Shown: one piece after another, positions 10,389-20,151 of the stretch
How the letters are laid out: every line of letters begins with the position of its first letter
Numbering within the stretch: the stretch's first letter is position 1
Assembly (NCBI RefSeq): GCF_913773635.1
Contig: NZ_CAJYGQ010000008.1
Location: 279,086 to 343,085, forward strand
DNA length: 64,000 nt
Direction: 5' to 3'
From: an uncultured Mucilaginibacter sp.
Lineage (GTDB): Bacteria > Bacteroidota > Bacteroidia > Sphingobacteriales > Sphingobacteriaceae
Notes under the pieces: model-generated
Database searches by the model: none
What the model was told of the DNA's origin: nothing
What the model saw: only the letters and a program-made list of their open reading frames with translations
Program-made: the position numbers and the translations under genes

Positions 10389-11141
10389 ATGAAAAGCTTG
10401 GAAAGTAAAGTAGCTCTGGTAACAGGAGCAGGTTCGGGAATTGGGAAAGCTGTTGCTATTGCGTATGCTCGTGAAGGGGCAGCGGTAATGGTATCTGATA
10501 TTAACGAAGAGGCCGGCAAACAAACAGTTGAATTAATTGAGAAGAGTGGCGGCAAGGCATCTTTCTTTAAAGCCGATACGTCGACACCGGAAGGCAACGA
10601 AGCGTTGGTAAACACTACGCTCGAAACGTTTGGAAAACTTGATATTGCCTGTAATAACGCAGGTATTGGTGGTGAAGCTGCTGAAACAGGCAATTACTCA
10701 CTCGAAGCCTGGAAAAAAGTATTAGATATAAACCTTAACGGTGTATTTTACGGCTGTAAGTACCAGTTAACCGCTATGGAACAGAACGGCGGTGGTGCAA
10801 TCATTAATATGGCGTCAATACACGGTACGGTGGCTGCACCTATGTCAAGCGCTTATACAACCACTAAGCACGCAGTTGTTGGTTTAACAAAAAATATTGG
10901 TGCCGAATATGCACAAAAGAACATTCGCTGTAATGCCGTAGGGCCGGGTTATATTGATACCCCTTTGCTTGAAAAAAATCTGAAGCCTGAACAGCTAGAA
11001 GCACTTAAACAAAAACATCCTATAGGCCGCTTAGGCAAAGCAGAGGAAGTTGCTGAATTGGTAGTTTTTTTGAGTTCAGATAAAGCTTCATTTATTACCG
11101 GGGCTTACTACCTTATTGATGGTGGTTACACTGCCGTATAG
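10389..11141 (+). CDS. Short-chain dehydrogenase/reductase (SDR), glucose-1-dehydrogenase/FabG-like
   Basis: This is a classical SDR of 250 residues. It has the cofactor motif TGAGSGIG (residues 12-19), NNAGIGG (89-95), catalytic Ser143, Tyr156 and Lys160 (YTTTK), and a C-terminal FITGAYYLIDGG. Asp37 after the second strand suggests NAD(H) preference, though this is inference. An in-frame codon 16 residues earlier exists, but the extension is not SDR-like, so the MKSLESKVALVTG start is preferred. It is monocistronic, ending in a clear terminator. The substrate cannot be told from sequence. Confidence 0.92.
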   Translation: MKSLESKVALVTGAGSGIGKAVAIAYAREGAAVMVSDINEEAGKQTVELIEKSGGKASFFKADTSTPEGNEALVNTTLETFGKLDIACNNAGIGGEAAETGNYSLEAWKKVLDINLNGVFYGCKYQLTAMEQNGGGAIINMASIHGTVAAPMSSAYTTTKHAVVGLTKNIGAEYAQKNIRCNAVGPGYIDTPLLEKNLKPEQLEALKQKHPIGRLGKAEEVAELVVFLSSDKASFITGAYYLIDGGYTAV

Positions 11142-11173
11142 TTTACTACTACTTCTTTTTATATACAAGCAGG

Positions 11174-11202
11174 AGGCCGGTTATAATAACCGGCCTTTTT
11201 TT
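11174..11202 (+). terminator. Terminator after the SDR gene
   Basis: A 9-bp stem GGCCGGTTA/TAACCGGCC with a TAA loop is followed by seven T residues. Confidence 0.92.
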
Positions 11203-11276
11203 ATGATTTTAATTGACTTGCCAATTTTAATGACAATTGCGTAAATTACACCATTAACTCTCACAAAGCGTTTTTC

Positions 11277-14200
11277 ATGAAAAAACTACTACTTCTGCTC
11301 ACTGCTTTTGTGTTTACGCAAAAACCAACCTTTGCTCAACAACAGGAGCATTTATTATGGATGCAACAGCCGTCCATATCTCCCGATGGTAAGTGGATAG
11401 CCTTTGAATACAAGGGCAATTTGTTTAAAGTTCCATCTACAGGCGGCACAGCCGTTCCGTTAACTATTAACAGCTCATATAACGGCTACCCGGTTTGGAG
11501 CCATGATGGGCAATCCATCGCTTTTGCATCTGACCGTTATGGCAATTTTGATGTTTACATTATGGCGGCCAGCGGCGGTTCGGCCACAAGGTTAACCTTT
11601 GCATCAGACCGCGATATTCCTTACGAATTTTCAACAGATAACCAAAAAGTATACTTTGGTACCGATCGTAATGACCTGGCATCATCAGTACGTTTTCCGA
11701 GCAACGCGCTGTTTATGAAGTTATATAGCGTACCTGCAAAAGGCGGTCGCAGTATTATGGTAAACGCCGCAGGTATGGATAACATGCACCTGAATAAGGC
11801 CGGCGATAAAATGATTTTCCAGGATCGAAAGGGTTATGAAGATCCCTGGCGCAAGCACCACACATCAGCCGTTACGCGCGATATATGGGTTTATGATACC
11901 GCTACCAAAGCTTATACCAAAGTATCTCCTTTTGTGGGCGAAGACCGTGAACCGGTTTGGGGCAGTGGCGACTCCTTCTATTACTTAAGCGAACGTAACG
12001 GTAATCAAAATTTATTTAAGGCAAGTTTGGCAGCAGCAAACGCTCCATCACAGTTAACTAATTTTACTAAAGATCCGGTGCGCAACTTATCGCGCGCTGA
12101 AGACGGTACTCTTGCCTTTACACAATGTGGCGAATTGTACACTTTAAAAGATGGTGGTCAGCCTCAAAAAGTAAACATCAGCCTAAGTGCCGATTTTAAT
12201 GGCAGCCAGGTGCAAAACATGCCCGTACGAGGCGATGCTACCGAAATTGCGGTATCACCAAACGGTAAAGAAGTTGCCTTGGTATACCGTGGCGAAATAT
12301 TTGTAACATCTGTTGATGGTAACATTACTAAACGTATTACCAATACGCCTTACCAGGAGCGTATGATACAGTTTAGTCCTGATGGGCGCTCATTGCTTTA
12401 TTCAGTAGAAAATGCAGGTTCATGGGATATTTATAAAACCACTTTGGCAAGCGCAACAGAGCCTTATTTCTTTGCATCAACCACGCTCAAAACCGAGCCT
12501 GTAATTAACACTGACAAAGAGGAATTTCAACCTGTATACTCACCCGACGGCAAGAAAATTGCCTATCTGGAAGAAAGAAATATAGTTAAGGTATATGATT
12601 TAACCACCAAAAAAACGGTTACTGTATTGCCCCAGGGAATTAATTTCTCTTATTCAGACGGAGACCAATTCTTTTCATGGTCGCCTGATAGCAAGTATTT
12701 GTTAATACAATCAGAAGAAGGAGCTTTTGGCCGCAGTGAAATTGCCTTTGTTAAGGCCGACGGTACCGGCAAGCGCCTTAACTTAACCGAAAGCGGTTTT
12801 GATGACGGCAGACCACGCTGGGGCATGAACGGCAAGATGATGTATTGGCAAAGCGACAGACTGGGTATGAAAAACTTATCCCGTGGCTCTCAAACTGATG
12901 TTTACGCCATGTTTTTTGATCAAACCGCATGGGATAGATTCCGCTTGAGCAAGGAAGACCTGGATATTCGTAAGCAAGAAGAGAAGCGTGACTCAACCAA
13001 CAAAGCTGCCGATAAAACAACCAAATCTACCCCTAAAAATGCCAAAACTCCTGCAGGGATTGCACCATATGCTTACGAGCCAAACTTCAAAAACCTGGAA
13101 GACCGTACAGTACGCCTAACCGTTGGTTCGGCCGATATTGCAGACGACATTATGTCAAAAGACGGTGAAAAACTGTTTTATCTTGCCCGTTATGATAAAG
13201 GTTATGATTTGTGGGTAACCTCTCCACGCACTAAAGAGACCAAAGTGCTTGCCGCTCTAAATTCAGGCGGAGGTTCGCTGGAATTAACTCCTGATGGTAA
13301 GAGTTTGTTTGTGATGGCCGGAGGCAACGTTATGAAAGTAAATGTTGATGATGGTAAGGTTACGCCTGTAAAAATAAACAGCAATATGGATTTGGATGCT
13401 GCTGCCGAGCGTGCCTACATTTTTGACCATTCATGGAAACAGGTAACTAAAAAGTTCTTCGATCCTAAATTACAGGGCGTTGATTGGAATTATTACCATA
13501 ATACTTACGGTAAGTTCCTGCCACATATTAACAACAACTATGACTTCCAGGTATTGTTAAGCGAATTTTTGGGTGAGCTTAACGGCTCGCACACCGGCGG
13601 CCGCTATTCACCGCAATTTCCTAATGCTGATGTTACTGCTGCCCTGGGCTTACTGTACGACCAAACCAAAGGCGGCGATGGCTTAGTAGTAGCCGATATA
13701 ATTACCGGTGGACCGTTTGATGTGGCACGTACCAAAATGAGAAAAGGCTACATTATTGATAAAATTGACGGCGAAGCCATTACTGCTGCTGAGGATTGGA
13801 CTAAATTATTAAACCGTAAGGTAGATAAATACACGCTTGTTAGTTTCCATGACCCTAAAACCAATGTGCGTTATGAGGAGAATGTAAAACCAGTAGCCCC
13901 TGGCTACGAGCGTAGCGTGTTGCTTTACAACCGCTGGACGCGAATGATGGAACACTTGGTTGATAGCCTTTCAAAAGGCCAGGTTGGCTATGTACACGTA
14001 CAAGGCATGAACGACCCAAGCTACCGCGTTACGTTTGATAAAGTGCTGGGTAAAAACTTCAGTAAAAAAGCACTGATTGTTGATACCCGTTTTAACGGCG
14101 GTGGCTGGCTGCACGATGAGTTGGTGACTTTCCTGGGTGGTAAAAAATACATGGAGCTGCGTCCGCAAGGGCACCCTACCGAAGGCGGCGAATCATTGAG

Positions 14201-14537
14201 TAAATGGAACAAGCCAAGTTGTGTGGTGATGAGCGAAGGCAACTACTCGGATGCATTCATCTTCCCTTGGGCCTATAAAACGCTTAAACTGGGTAAGCTT
14301 ATAGGTATGCCGGTTGCCGGTACAGGCACTGCTGTTTGGTGGGAAAGACAGATTGACGGCACCTTAGTGTTTGGTATACCAATGGTATCAACCTGGGGCA
14401 TAGGCGACACTCATCCTACCGAAAATGCGCAGGTAGAACCTGATATTAAAGTACTGAACGAATACAGCAAATTCCTGAACGGCGAAGACCAGCAAATGGA
14501 AACCGCAGTTAAGGAGATGTTAAGCGTAGTGAAGTAA
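11277..14537 (+). CDS. Tricorn-like S41 peptidase with N-terminal propellers (exported)
   Basis: This 1086-residue protein has a signal peptide ending in PTFAQ. Two WD40-like (PD40) propellers follow, with repeated 'SPDGK' blades (about 25-700), then a PDZ-like segment (ALGLLYDQ to KIDGEAIT) and a C-terminal S41 peptidase domain. Tricorn-type catalytic elements are visible: the Ser-His pair in LNGSHTGG, the nucleophile in EGNYSDAF and a downstream acidic residue. The GTGTAVWWE loop also fits. The family trims peptides; in Bacteroidota the exported members are thought to process envelope or imported peptides. A Lys/Thr-rich linker lies near residue 570. It is monocistronic, with a perfect 42-bp palindrome as terminator. 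Confidence 0.93.
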   Translation: MKKLLLLLTAFVFTQKPTFAQQQEHLLWMQQPSISPDGKWIAFEYKGNLFKVPSTGGTAVPLTINSSYNGYPVWSHDGQSIAFASDRYGNFDVYIMAASGGSATRLTFASDRDIPYEFSTDNQKVYFGTDRNDLASSVRFPSNALFMKLYSVPAKGGRSIMVNAAGMDNMHLNKAGDKMIFQDRKGYEDPWRKHHTSAVTRDIWVYDTATKAYTKVSPFVGEDREPVWGSGDSFYYLSERNGNQNLFKASLAAANAPSQLTNFTKDPVRNLSRAEDGTLAFTQCGELYTLKDGGQPQKVNISLSADFNGSQVQNMPVRGDATEIAVSPNGKEVALVYRGEIFVTSVDGNITKRITNTPYQERMIQFSPDGRSLLYSVENAGSWDIYKTTLASATEPYFFASTTLKTEPVINTDKEEFQPVYSPDGKKIAYLEERNIVKVYDLTTKKTVTVLPQGINFSYSDGDQFFSWSPDSKYLLIQSEEGAFGRSEIAFVKADGTGKRLNLTESGFDDGRPRWGMNGKMMYWQSDRLGMKNLSRGSQTDVYAMFFDQTAWDRFRLSKEDLDIRKQEEKRDSTNKAADKTTKSTPKNAKTPAGIAPYAYEPNFKNLEDRTVRLTVGSADIADDIMSKDGEKLFYLARYDKGYDLWVTSPRTKETKVLAALNSGGGSLELTPDGKSLFVMAGGNVMKVNVDDGKVTPVKINSNMDLDAAAERAYIFDHSWKQVTKKFFDPKLQGVDWNYYHNTYGKFLPHINNNYDFQVLLSEFLGELNGSHTGGRYSPQFPNADVTAALGLLYDQTKGGDGLVVADIITGGPFDVARTKMRKGYIIDKIDGEAITAAEDWTKLLNRKVDKYTLVSFHDPKTNVRYEENVKPVAPGYERSVLLYNRWTRMMEHLVDSLSKGQVGYVHVQGMNDPSYRVTFDKVLGKNFSKKALIVDTRFNGGGWLHDELVTFLGGKKYMELRPQGHPTEGGESLSKWNKPSCVVMSEGNYSDAFIFPWAYKTLKLGKLIGMPVAGTGTAVWWERQIDGTLVFGIPMVSTWGIGDTHPTENAQVEPDIKVLNEYSKFLNGEDQQMETAVKEMLSVVK

Positions 14538-14550
14538 AATAATTCACTAA

Positions 14551-14592
14551 TAAACGCAGAAAGCCGCTCAATTGAGCGGCTTTCTGCGTTTA
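14551..14592. terminator. Perfect 42-bp palindrome terminator
   Basis: The 21-base arms are exact reverse complements (outer part TAAACGCAGAAAGCCGC, centre CAATTG), ending in T-rich DNA. It lies 13 bp after the protease stop and can act on both strands. Confidence 0.85.
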
Positions 14593-14615
14593 TTGTTTTT
14601 AACAACATATGTTTT

Positions 14616-14707
14616 CTTGTCATTTCGAACGATAGTGAGAAATCTTGTTAATGCGGACAAGCTTTGTAGGCTGAACAGGATCTCTCACTATCGTTCGAGA
14701 TGACAAG
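14616..14707. repeat. Intergenic palindromic element (GTCATT family, copy 1)
   Basis: Two inverted arms of 27 bp (left CTTGTCATTTCGAACGATAG..., right its reverse complement) differ at two positions and enclose about 38 bp. The outer TGTCATT end recurs in the elements near 16.5 and 58.05 kb. It resembles REP/MITE-like intergenic repeats scattered in Bacteroidota genomes. There is no coding capacity. Confidence 0.8.
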
Positions 14708-14764
14708 TTGTAAAGAGTTATTTCAAAGAATTATGGCTATTAAACCAAATTATTCACAAACCAA

Positions 14765-15949
14765 TCAATTCCCTAATTGCTTAACAGCTATGTATGCCAT
14801 TAAACCGGTGCTTATAGCCAGCGCATCTTCATCTACATCAAATGTTGGCGTATGTACGGCTGAGGTTATGCCACGGCTTTCGTTGCGGGTACCCAAACGG
14901 TAAAAACATGCATCAGAGGCTTGTGAAAAATAAGCAAAGTCTTCGGCGGCCATCCATATGTCAAGGTCGAGCACATTTTCTTTTCCTAAATAATCTTCGG
15001 CATAAGCACGTACATAAGCGGTTAATTTCTCTTCGTTGATAAGAAAAGGATAACCATTCCTAATCTCAAAATCGCAGCTCCCACCCATGCTTTCGGCAAT
15101 GCCTTCGGCCATCTTCTTCATTTTGATGTGTGCCTCTTTGCGCCACTGCTCATCCATTGTACGAAAAGTACCCTCAAGGTAAACTTCGTTAGGAATAATG
15201 TTGGTAGCACCGTTGGCAATTACTTTACCAAACGATAGTACCGACGGACTTTTAGGATCGGCAAAGCGGCTAACCACTTGCTGCAGCGCAGTAAGTATGT
15301 GTGCAGTTATAATAACAGGATCAATGTTTTGCTGGGGTTGTGCACCATGTCCACCTTTACCGTGCACAGTAACATAAATTTCATCAGTGCTGGCCATGTA
15401 TTTACCTGCCCTGAAACCTACTTTACCGGCATCAATTAAAGGCATTACGTGCTGCCCTAAAACAGCTTGTGGTTTAGGGTTTTCCAGCACACCTTCCTGT
15501 ATCATGAGGTTGGCGCCACCGGGCAGTTTCTCTTCGGCAGGTTGAAATATCAGTTTAATGGTTCCGCCAAACTCATCTTTAAGGTTGCTTAAAATTGTGG
15601 CAGTACCCAATAACGATGACGTATGCACATCATGACCGCAAGCATGCATTACGCCTACGTTTTTTGATTTGTATGGAACATCGTTAGCCTCTGTAATGGG
15701 CAGCGCGTCCATATCGGCGCGTAAGGCAATAACGTTTTCAGATGGCTTATTGCCTTTCAACAAACCCACAACGCCATTATTAGCCAGGCGGCTATGCGGA
15801 ATACCCAGTTCGTCTAAACGTGCCTCTACATAAGCAGAAGTTTGCACCTCATCAAATGACAGCTCGGGGTTGGCGTGCAGGTGACGTCGGTAACCAACAA
15901 TATTGCTGAATATACTTTTGGATAGTTCCTGTATCTTTTCTTTAATCAT
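14765..15949 (-). CDS. M20D-type amidohydrolase (N-acyl amino acid / hippurate hydrolase-like)
   Basis: The 394-residue cytosolic metallohydrolase removes acyl groups from amino acids or small peptides. Metal-site motifs of the M20D/amidohydrolase family are in order: RRHLHANPELSF at the N-terminus, LRADMDALPI, HACGHDVHTS, PAEEKLPGGA, GQHVMP and AAEDFAYFS near the C-terminus, with the lid domain (about 185-300) between. The ATG at 15949 overlaps the stop of the upstream SPOR gene by 4 bp (ATGA type), so translation is likely coupled. The substrate is undetermined. Confidence 0.93.
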   Translation of the reverse strand: MIKEKIQELSKSIFSNIVGYRRHLHANPELSFDEVQTSAYVEARLDELGIPHSRLANNGVVGLLKGNKPSENVIALRADMDALPITEANDVPYKSKNVGVMHACGHDVHTSSLLGTATILSNLKDEFGGTIKLIFQPAEEKLPGGANLMIQEGVLENPKPQAVLGQHVMPLIDAGKVGFRAGKYMASTDEIYVTVHGKGGHGAQPQQNIDPVIITAHILTALQQVVSRFADPKSPSVLSFGKVIANGATNIIPNEVYLEGTFRTMDEQWRKEAHIKMKKMAEGIAESMGGSCDFEIRNGYPFLINEEKLTAYVRAYAEDYLGKENVLDLDIWMAAEDFAYFSQASDACFYRLGTRNESRGITSAVHTPTFDVDEDALAISTGLMAYIAVKQLGN

Positions 15950-16440
15950 TGCATATTAGGATTAGCGTCCAGTTTGGGCGGATTAATTTTTTCGGATATA
16001 ATAAATAACGAAGTAAATGTACCCCGTAGCTCTTGCATGAGTTTTGATGCTTCGAGCCGCGTGCGGAAGTCGCCTGCCTTTACTTTAAAGTTAGGCTCGG
16101 CGTAATTTATGTAAGTACGTAATTCAGGGTGCATTTGCTGCATTCTGTTTTGCGCATCAAATGCACTTTTGCGATTGGGACCAATAAAAAATTGCACACG
16201 GTAACCATATGACGATGAAAGACCGGCTCCGCGCACCATGCCTTTTGAAAGGTTGCCACGATGAGCAATAAGCGAATCAATGCGTGAATCTTTAATTACT
16301 TCAAGCTTGCCACGCTCACCTTGCTGATTTTGAGCTTGTGCCGAAAAGGCAAATAAGCAAGCGATAATACAGGCAACTAATGCAACTCCAAATTTATTAT
16401 GTACTGAAGTAAAAACTCCTTTTACTCTTTTTAAAAACAT
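15946..16440 (-). CDS. SPOR-domain exported protein
   Basis: The protein starts with the first in-frame ATG at 16440 (164 residues); upstream there is only a TTG. An N-terminal basic stretch plus hydrophobic segment ending in AQAQ is a signal peptide. The C-terminal 70 residues (GYRVQFFIGPNRKSAFDAQ to FTSLFIIS) fit a SPOR domain, which binds denuded peptidoglycan glycans at division sites. Coupling by a 4-bp overlap to the M20 amidohydrolase is notable, since that partner is cytosolic; the pairing may be only transcriptional. A palindromic repeat lies directly upstream. Confidence 0.82.
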   Translation of the reverse strand: MFLKRVKGVFTSVHNKFGVALVACIIACLFAFSAQAQNQQGERGKLEVIKDSRIDSLIAHRGNLSKGMVRGAGLSSSYGYRVQFFIGPNRKSAFDAQNRMQQMHPELRTYINYAEPNFKVKAGDFRTRLEASKLMQELRGTFTSLFIISEKINPPKLDANPNMQ

Positions 16441-16456
16441 CCCTATTAAATAAAAA

Positions 16457-16530
16457 CGCCATTGCAAAGTACGAAACGCTCTGATGATTTCTTTATTACA
16501 GCAGAGATTGCTTCGTACCTCGCAATGACG
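16457..16530. repeat. Decayed palindromic element (GTCATT family, copy 2)
   Basis: The right arm read in reverse is CGTCATTGCGAGGTACGAAG, continuing CAATCTCTG. The left arm CGCCATTGCAAAGTACGAAACG matches it with several changes and a short gap. The arms flank about 20 bp. The left arm ends 17 bp before the SPOR-gene ATG, so the element is the 5' leader region of that gene and the 3' side of secA. Confidence 0.7.
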
Positions 16531-16559
16531 TACTTGTGTTTTATGCTACGGTACGGTAC

Positions 16560-19500
16560 TTAAGCCCCGTGACAGTTCTTGAATTTTTTACCACTGCCGC
16601 AAGGACAAGGGTCATTTCTACCTATTTTTTGTTCGGCACGTACCGGCTGCTGTTTTTCCTGCACAAGCTCTTCATCAGGCACACCATTGGTTTCGTGTAC
16701 TAATTCGGGCTTACTCATGCGTAACTGGCGCATATCAGTACGTGGTATTGGCTGCGCCTCGTGCACCTCTTCAGGAGCCTGCTGAACCGGAATACCACCT
16801 CTGAACAAGAAGCTAACCAGTTCCTTATTTACGTTAGCCAGCATTTGGCGGAACAATTCAAACGCTTCGAATTTGTAAACCAACAATGGGTCCTTTTGCT
16901 CATAAACAGCATTTTGTACCGATTGCTTTAACTCATCCATTTCGCGAAGATGCTCTTTCCAGGCATCATCAATAAGGTATAGCGTTACGTTTTTCTCAAA
17001 CGATTTAAACACTTCCAAACCATTATTTTCAACTGCCTTTTTCAACGGCACGGCTACCTGTATACCATGTACGCCATCAGTAAACGGCACTACAATGTTT
17101 TCAATGTATTCGCCGCGGGTTTTATAAACGTCTTGCAAAACAGGGTTAGCCTGCTCGGCAATGCTTTCCATTTTACGGTGGTAGAATGCAGTTACTGTTG
17201 CAAATACCGCTTCGGTAATTTTAATAGCGTTACCACCGGTAAACTCTTCCTGTGTAACTTCCGGATCAACCGAGAATAAACGGATAATTTCCAGTTGGAA
17301 GCCTTCGTAGTTGTTAGAGTCCTTGTACTCAGTTACTACATCTTCAACCACATCATAAATGGTGTTGTTGATGTCAACATCCAAACGCTCGCCAAACAAG
17401 GCATTTTTACGCTTAGTGTAAATAACGGTACGCTGAGAATTCATTACGTCGTCATACTCCAGCAAGCGCTTACGTATACCAAAGTTGTTCTCTTCTACTT
17501 TCTTCTGCGCACGTTCTATTGACTTGGTAATCATAGAGTGCTGGATAACCTCACCCTCTTCAATACCCATACGTACCATCAGGTTAGAGATACGCTCTGA
17601 GCCAAATAAACGCATCAGGTTATCCTCTAACGATACGAAGAACTGTGACGAACCCGGGTCGCCCTGACGACCTGCACGACCACGCAACTGGCGATCGACA
17701 CGGCGCGACTCATGGCGCTCGGTACCTACAATGGCTAAACCTCCGGCTTCTTTAACGCCAGGGCCTAATTTAATATCCGTACCACGGCCAGCCATGTTGG
17801 TGGCAATGGTTACCGTACCAGCTTTACCAGCCTCGGCCACAATATCGGCCTCCTTTTGGTGCATTTTGGCGTTAAGTACGTTATGCTTAATGCCACGCAG
17901 CTTAAGCATACGGCTCAGTAATTCTGATATTTCAACCGAAGTGGTACCCACCAATACCGGACGACCGGCTTGTGTTAGCTGTACAATTTCTTCGGCCACG
18001 GCATTGTATTTTTCGCGCATGGTGCGGTAAACCAAATCTTGACGGTCATCGCGCTTAGCAACAACGTTGGTTGGTATTTCCACCACATCAAGCTTGTAAA
18101 TCTCCCACAACTCACCAGCTTCGGTTACGGCAGTACCTGTCATACCACAAAGCTTGTGATACATACGGAAGTAGTTTTGCAGCGTAATGGTAGCAAAGGT
18201 TTGGGTAGCATCCTCTACCTTAACGTTCTCCTTAGCCTCAATAGCCTGGTGTAAACCGTCAGAGTAACGGCGGCCATCTAAAATACGGCCGGTTTGCTCG
18301 TCTACAATTTTAACCTTGCCTTCGTCAACAATGTATTCAGTATCTTTTTCAAATAAGGTATAAGCCTTAAGTAATTGATTTATGGAGTGAATACGCTCTG
18401 ATTTGATGGAGAAATCGCGCATTAGCTCATCTTTTTGCGCAACTTTTTCTTCAGCGCTTAAGTCCGACTTTTCAATTTTAGCAATCTCGGTACCAACGTC
18501 AGGCATAACGAAAAATTTAGCGTCTTCGCCCGATGCTGTAATCAATTCGATACCTTTTTCAGTCAGCTCAACCGAGTTGTTTTTCTCGTCAATAACAAAA
18601 AATAATTCAGCATCAACCTTAGGCATTTCCTTGCCTTGGTCCTGCATGTAATAATTCTCTGTTTTTTGAAGCACGGTGCGGTTACCGCCCTCGCTCAAAA
18701 ATTTAATTAAGGCTTTGCTTTTAGGTAAACCACGGTGTGCCCGTATCAAGGCCATACCGCCTTCGTCGCTACCGGTTTTACCTTCGTTTATTTGCTTTTT
18801 AGCTTCGTTTAAAGCTTTGTTAACAAAATCTTTCTGTGCATTTACCAAACGCTCAATACGTGGTTTAAGCATATAAAACTCATGCTCATCGCCGCGTGGT
18901 ATTGGGCCTGATATAATTAATGGCGTACGGGCATCATCAACCAATACCGAGTCAACCTCATCCACCATGGCAAAGTGCAGCTTGCGTTGTACCAGCTCTT
19001 CAGGTGTGCGGGTCATGTTATCACGCAGGTAGTCAAAACCAAATTCGTTGTTGGTACCAAAAGTAATGTCAGCAAGATAGGCGTTGCGGCGGGCTTCTGA
19101 GTTAGGCTCGTGCTTATCAATACAATCAACCGAAAGACCGTGGAACTCATACAGTGGACCCATCCACTCCGAGTCACGACGGGCAAGGTAATCGTTTACG
19201 GTTACAATGTGTACGCCCTGTCCGGCCAATGCATTAAGGTAAGCAGGTAAGGTAGCCACCAGGGTTTTACCCTCGCCAGTAGCCATCTCAGCAATTTTAC
19301 CGCTGTGCAATACGGTACCACCTATAAGCTGTACATCATAATGCACCATGTTCCATTTAACCTCGTTACCGGCAGCTATCCAGCTGCTGGCATGTAAAGC
19401 TTTATCTCCCTGAATAACCACGTTGCCTTTGCGGGCAGCCAATTGGCGGTCAAATTCAGTAGCAGTAACCTCAATGTGGGGGTTACCAGCCCAGCGGCGT

Positions 19501-19856
19501 GCGGTTTCTTTAACAACTGCAAATGCCTCAGGTAGTATATTTAACAAGATAACTTCAAGCTCCTTGTTACGGTCTTTTTCTAATTTATCAACCTGGCTGT
19601 AAAGCTCAACTTTAGCGTTTACATCCATGTCGGGGTTAGCGTCAATATCAGCTTTAATAGCTTTTATCTGCTCGTCAATTGAAGCTAAACCTTCAGCAAT
19701 TTTTTCTTTAAAGTATATGGTTTTACCCCGCAACTCATCGTTGCTCAGGTTTTCGAGCTTGGTAAATTCGCTTTTTATTTTCTCAACCAGTGGCTGAATG
19801 CTTTTAACATCGCGTTCTGATTTGCTTCCAAAAAGCTTACTGATAAATCCTAACAT
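16560..19856 (-). CDS. secA: Preprotein translocase ATPase SecA
   Basis: SecA drives post-translational export through SecYEG. The 1098-residue protein is long, as usual in Bacteroidota, because of extra segments in the N-terminal region and before the helical wing. The order is Walker A ([18 protein letters not shown]), the DEAD-type [15 protein letters not shown], the preprotein cross-linking domain, and NBD2 with [15 protein letters not shown] and [16 protein letters not shown]. The C-terminus has a SEC-C zinc motif ([20 protein letters not shown]) at the very end. The ATG at 19856 gives the standard [16 protein letters not shown] start. It is monocistronic. Confidence 0.98.
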   Translation of the reverse strand: MLGFISKLFGSKSERDVKSIQPLVEKIKSEFTKLENLSNDELRGKTIYFKEKIAEGLASIDEQIKAIKADIDANPDMDVNAKVELYSQVDKLEKDRNKELEVILLNILPEAFAVVKETARRWAGNPHIEVTATEFDRQLAARKGNVVIQGDKALHASSWIAAGNEVKWNMVHYDVQLIGGTVLHSGKIAEMATGEGKTLVATLPAYLNALAGQGVHIVTVNDYLARRDSEWMGPLYEFHGLSVDCIDKHEPNSEARRNAYLADITFGTNNEFGFDYLRDNMTRTPEELVQRKLHFAMVDEVDSVLVDDARTPLIISGPIPRGDEHEFYMLKPRIERLVNAQKDFVNKALNEAKKQINEGKTGSDEGGMALIRAHRGLPKSKALIKFLSEGGNRTVLQKTENYYMQDQGKEMPKVDAELFFVIDEKNNSVELTEKGIELITASGEDAKFFVMPDVGTEIAKIEKSDLSAEEKVAQKDELMRDFSIKSERIHSINQLLKAYTLFEKDTEYIVDEGKVKIVDEQTGRILDGRRYSDGLHQAIEAKENVKVEDATQTFATITLQNYFRMYHKLCGMTGTAVTEAGELWEIYKLDVVEIPTNVVAKRDDRQDLVYRTMREKYNAVAEEIVQLTQAGRPVLVGTTSVEISELLSRMLKLRGIKHNVLNAKMHQKEADIVAEAGKAGTVTIATNMAGRGTDIKLGPGVKEAGGLAIVGTERHESRRVDRQLRGRAGRQGDPGSSQFFVSLEDNLMRLFGSERISNLMVRMGIEEGEVIQHSMITKSIERAQKKVEENNFGIRKRLLEYDDVMNSQRTVIYTKRKNALFGERLDVDINNTIYDVVEDVVTEYKDSNNYEGFQLEIIRLFSVDPEVTQEEFTGGNAIKITEAVFATVTAFYHRKMESIAEQANPVLQDVYKTRGEYIENIVVPFTDGVHGIQVAVPLKKAVENNGLEVFKSFEKNVTLYLIDDAWKEHLREMDELKQSVQNAVYEQKDPLLVYKFEAFELFRQMLANVNKELVSFLFRGGIPVQQAPEEVHEAQPIPRTDMRQLRMSKPELVHETNGVPDEELVQEKQQPVRAEQKIGRNDPCPCGSGKKFKNCHGA

Positions 19857-20138
19857 AATTTTGATATAATTCGTCTCTTCAACCCAACAATTACGCCAAC
19901 CCGCCCAATAGTGGCATTATGACAGGCGCGAAGTTACGTTTTAAAAGTTTTACTTCATAGTTTGCAACAGGATAGTTAAGTTGAATGCAATGAGGGCTGA
20001 TAATTGGCAAACAACCCTAATTTGCACAACCATTAAATTCCGATGATATTACTATGACATATCTTCCATTGATGTGGCTTTTTGACAGCTAAACTCAAAA
20101 ACTAATATCAGCAATCATCTAACTCAACGCTTAAACCC

Positions 20139-20146
20139 TATCTTTG
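20139..20146 (+). promoter_or_regulatory. Candidate -7 element of purD
   Basis: TATCTTTG fits TAnnTTTG and ends 5 bases before the purD ATG, so transcription would start at or within a base or two of the start codon. No clear -33 TTG is seen. The rest of 19857-20151 shows no gene or RNA. Confidence 0.55.
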
Positions 20147-20151
20147 CGGGC

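Noticed and set aside
10337..10693. Minus-strand ORF over the SDR 5' part
   Set aside because: Antisense shadow; the SDR motifs are on the plus strand.
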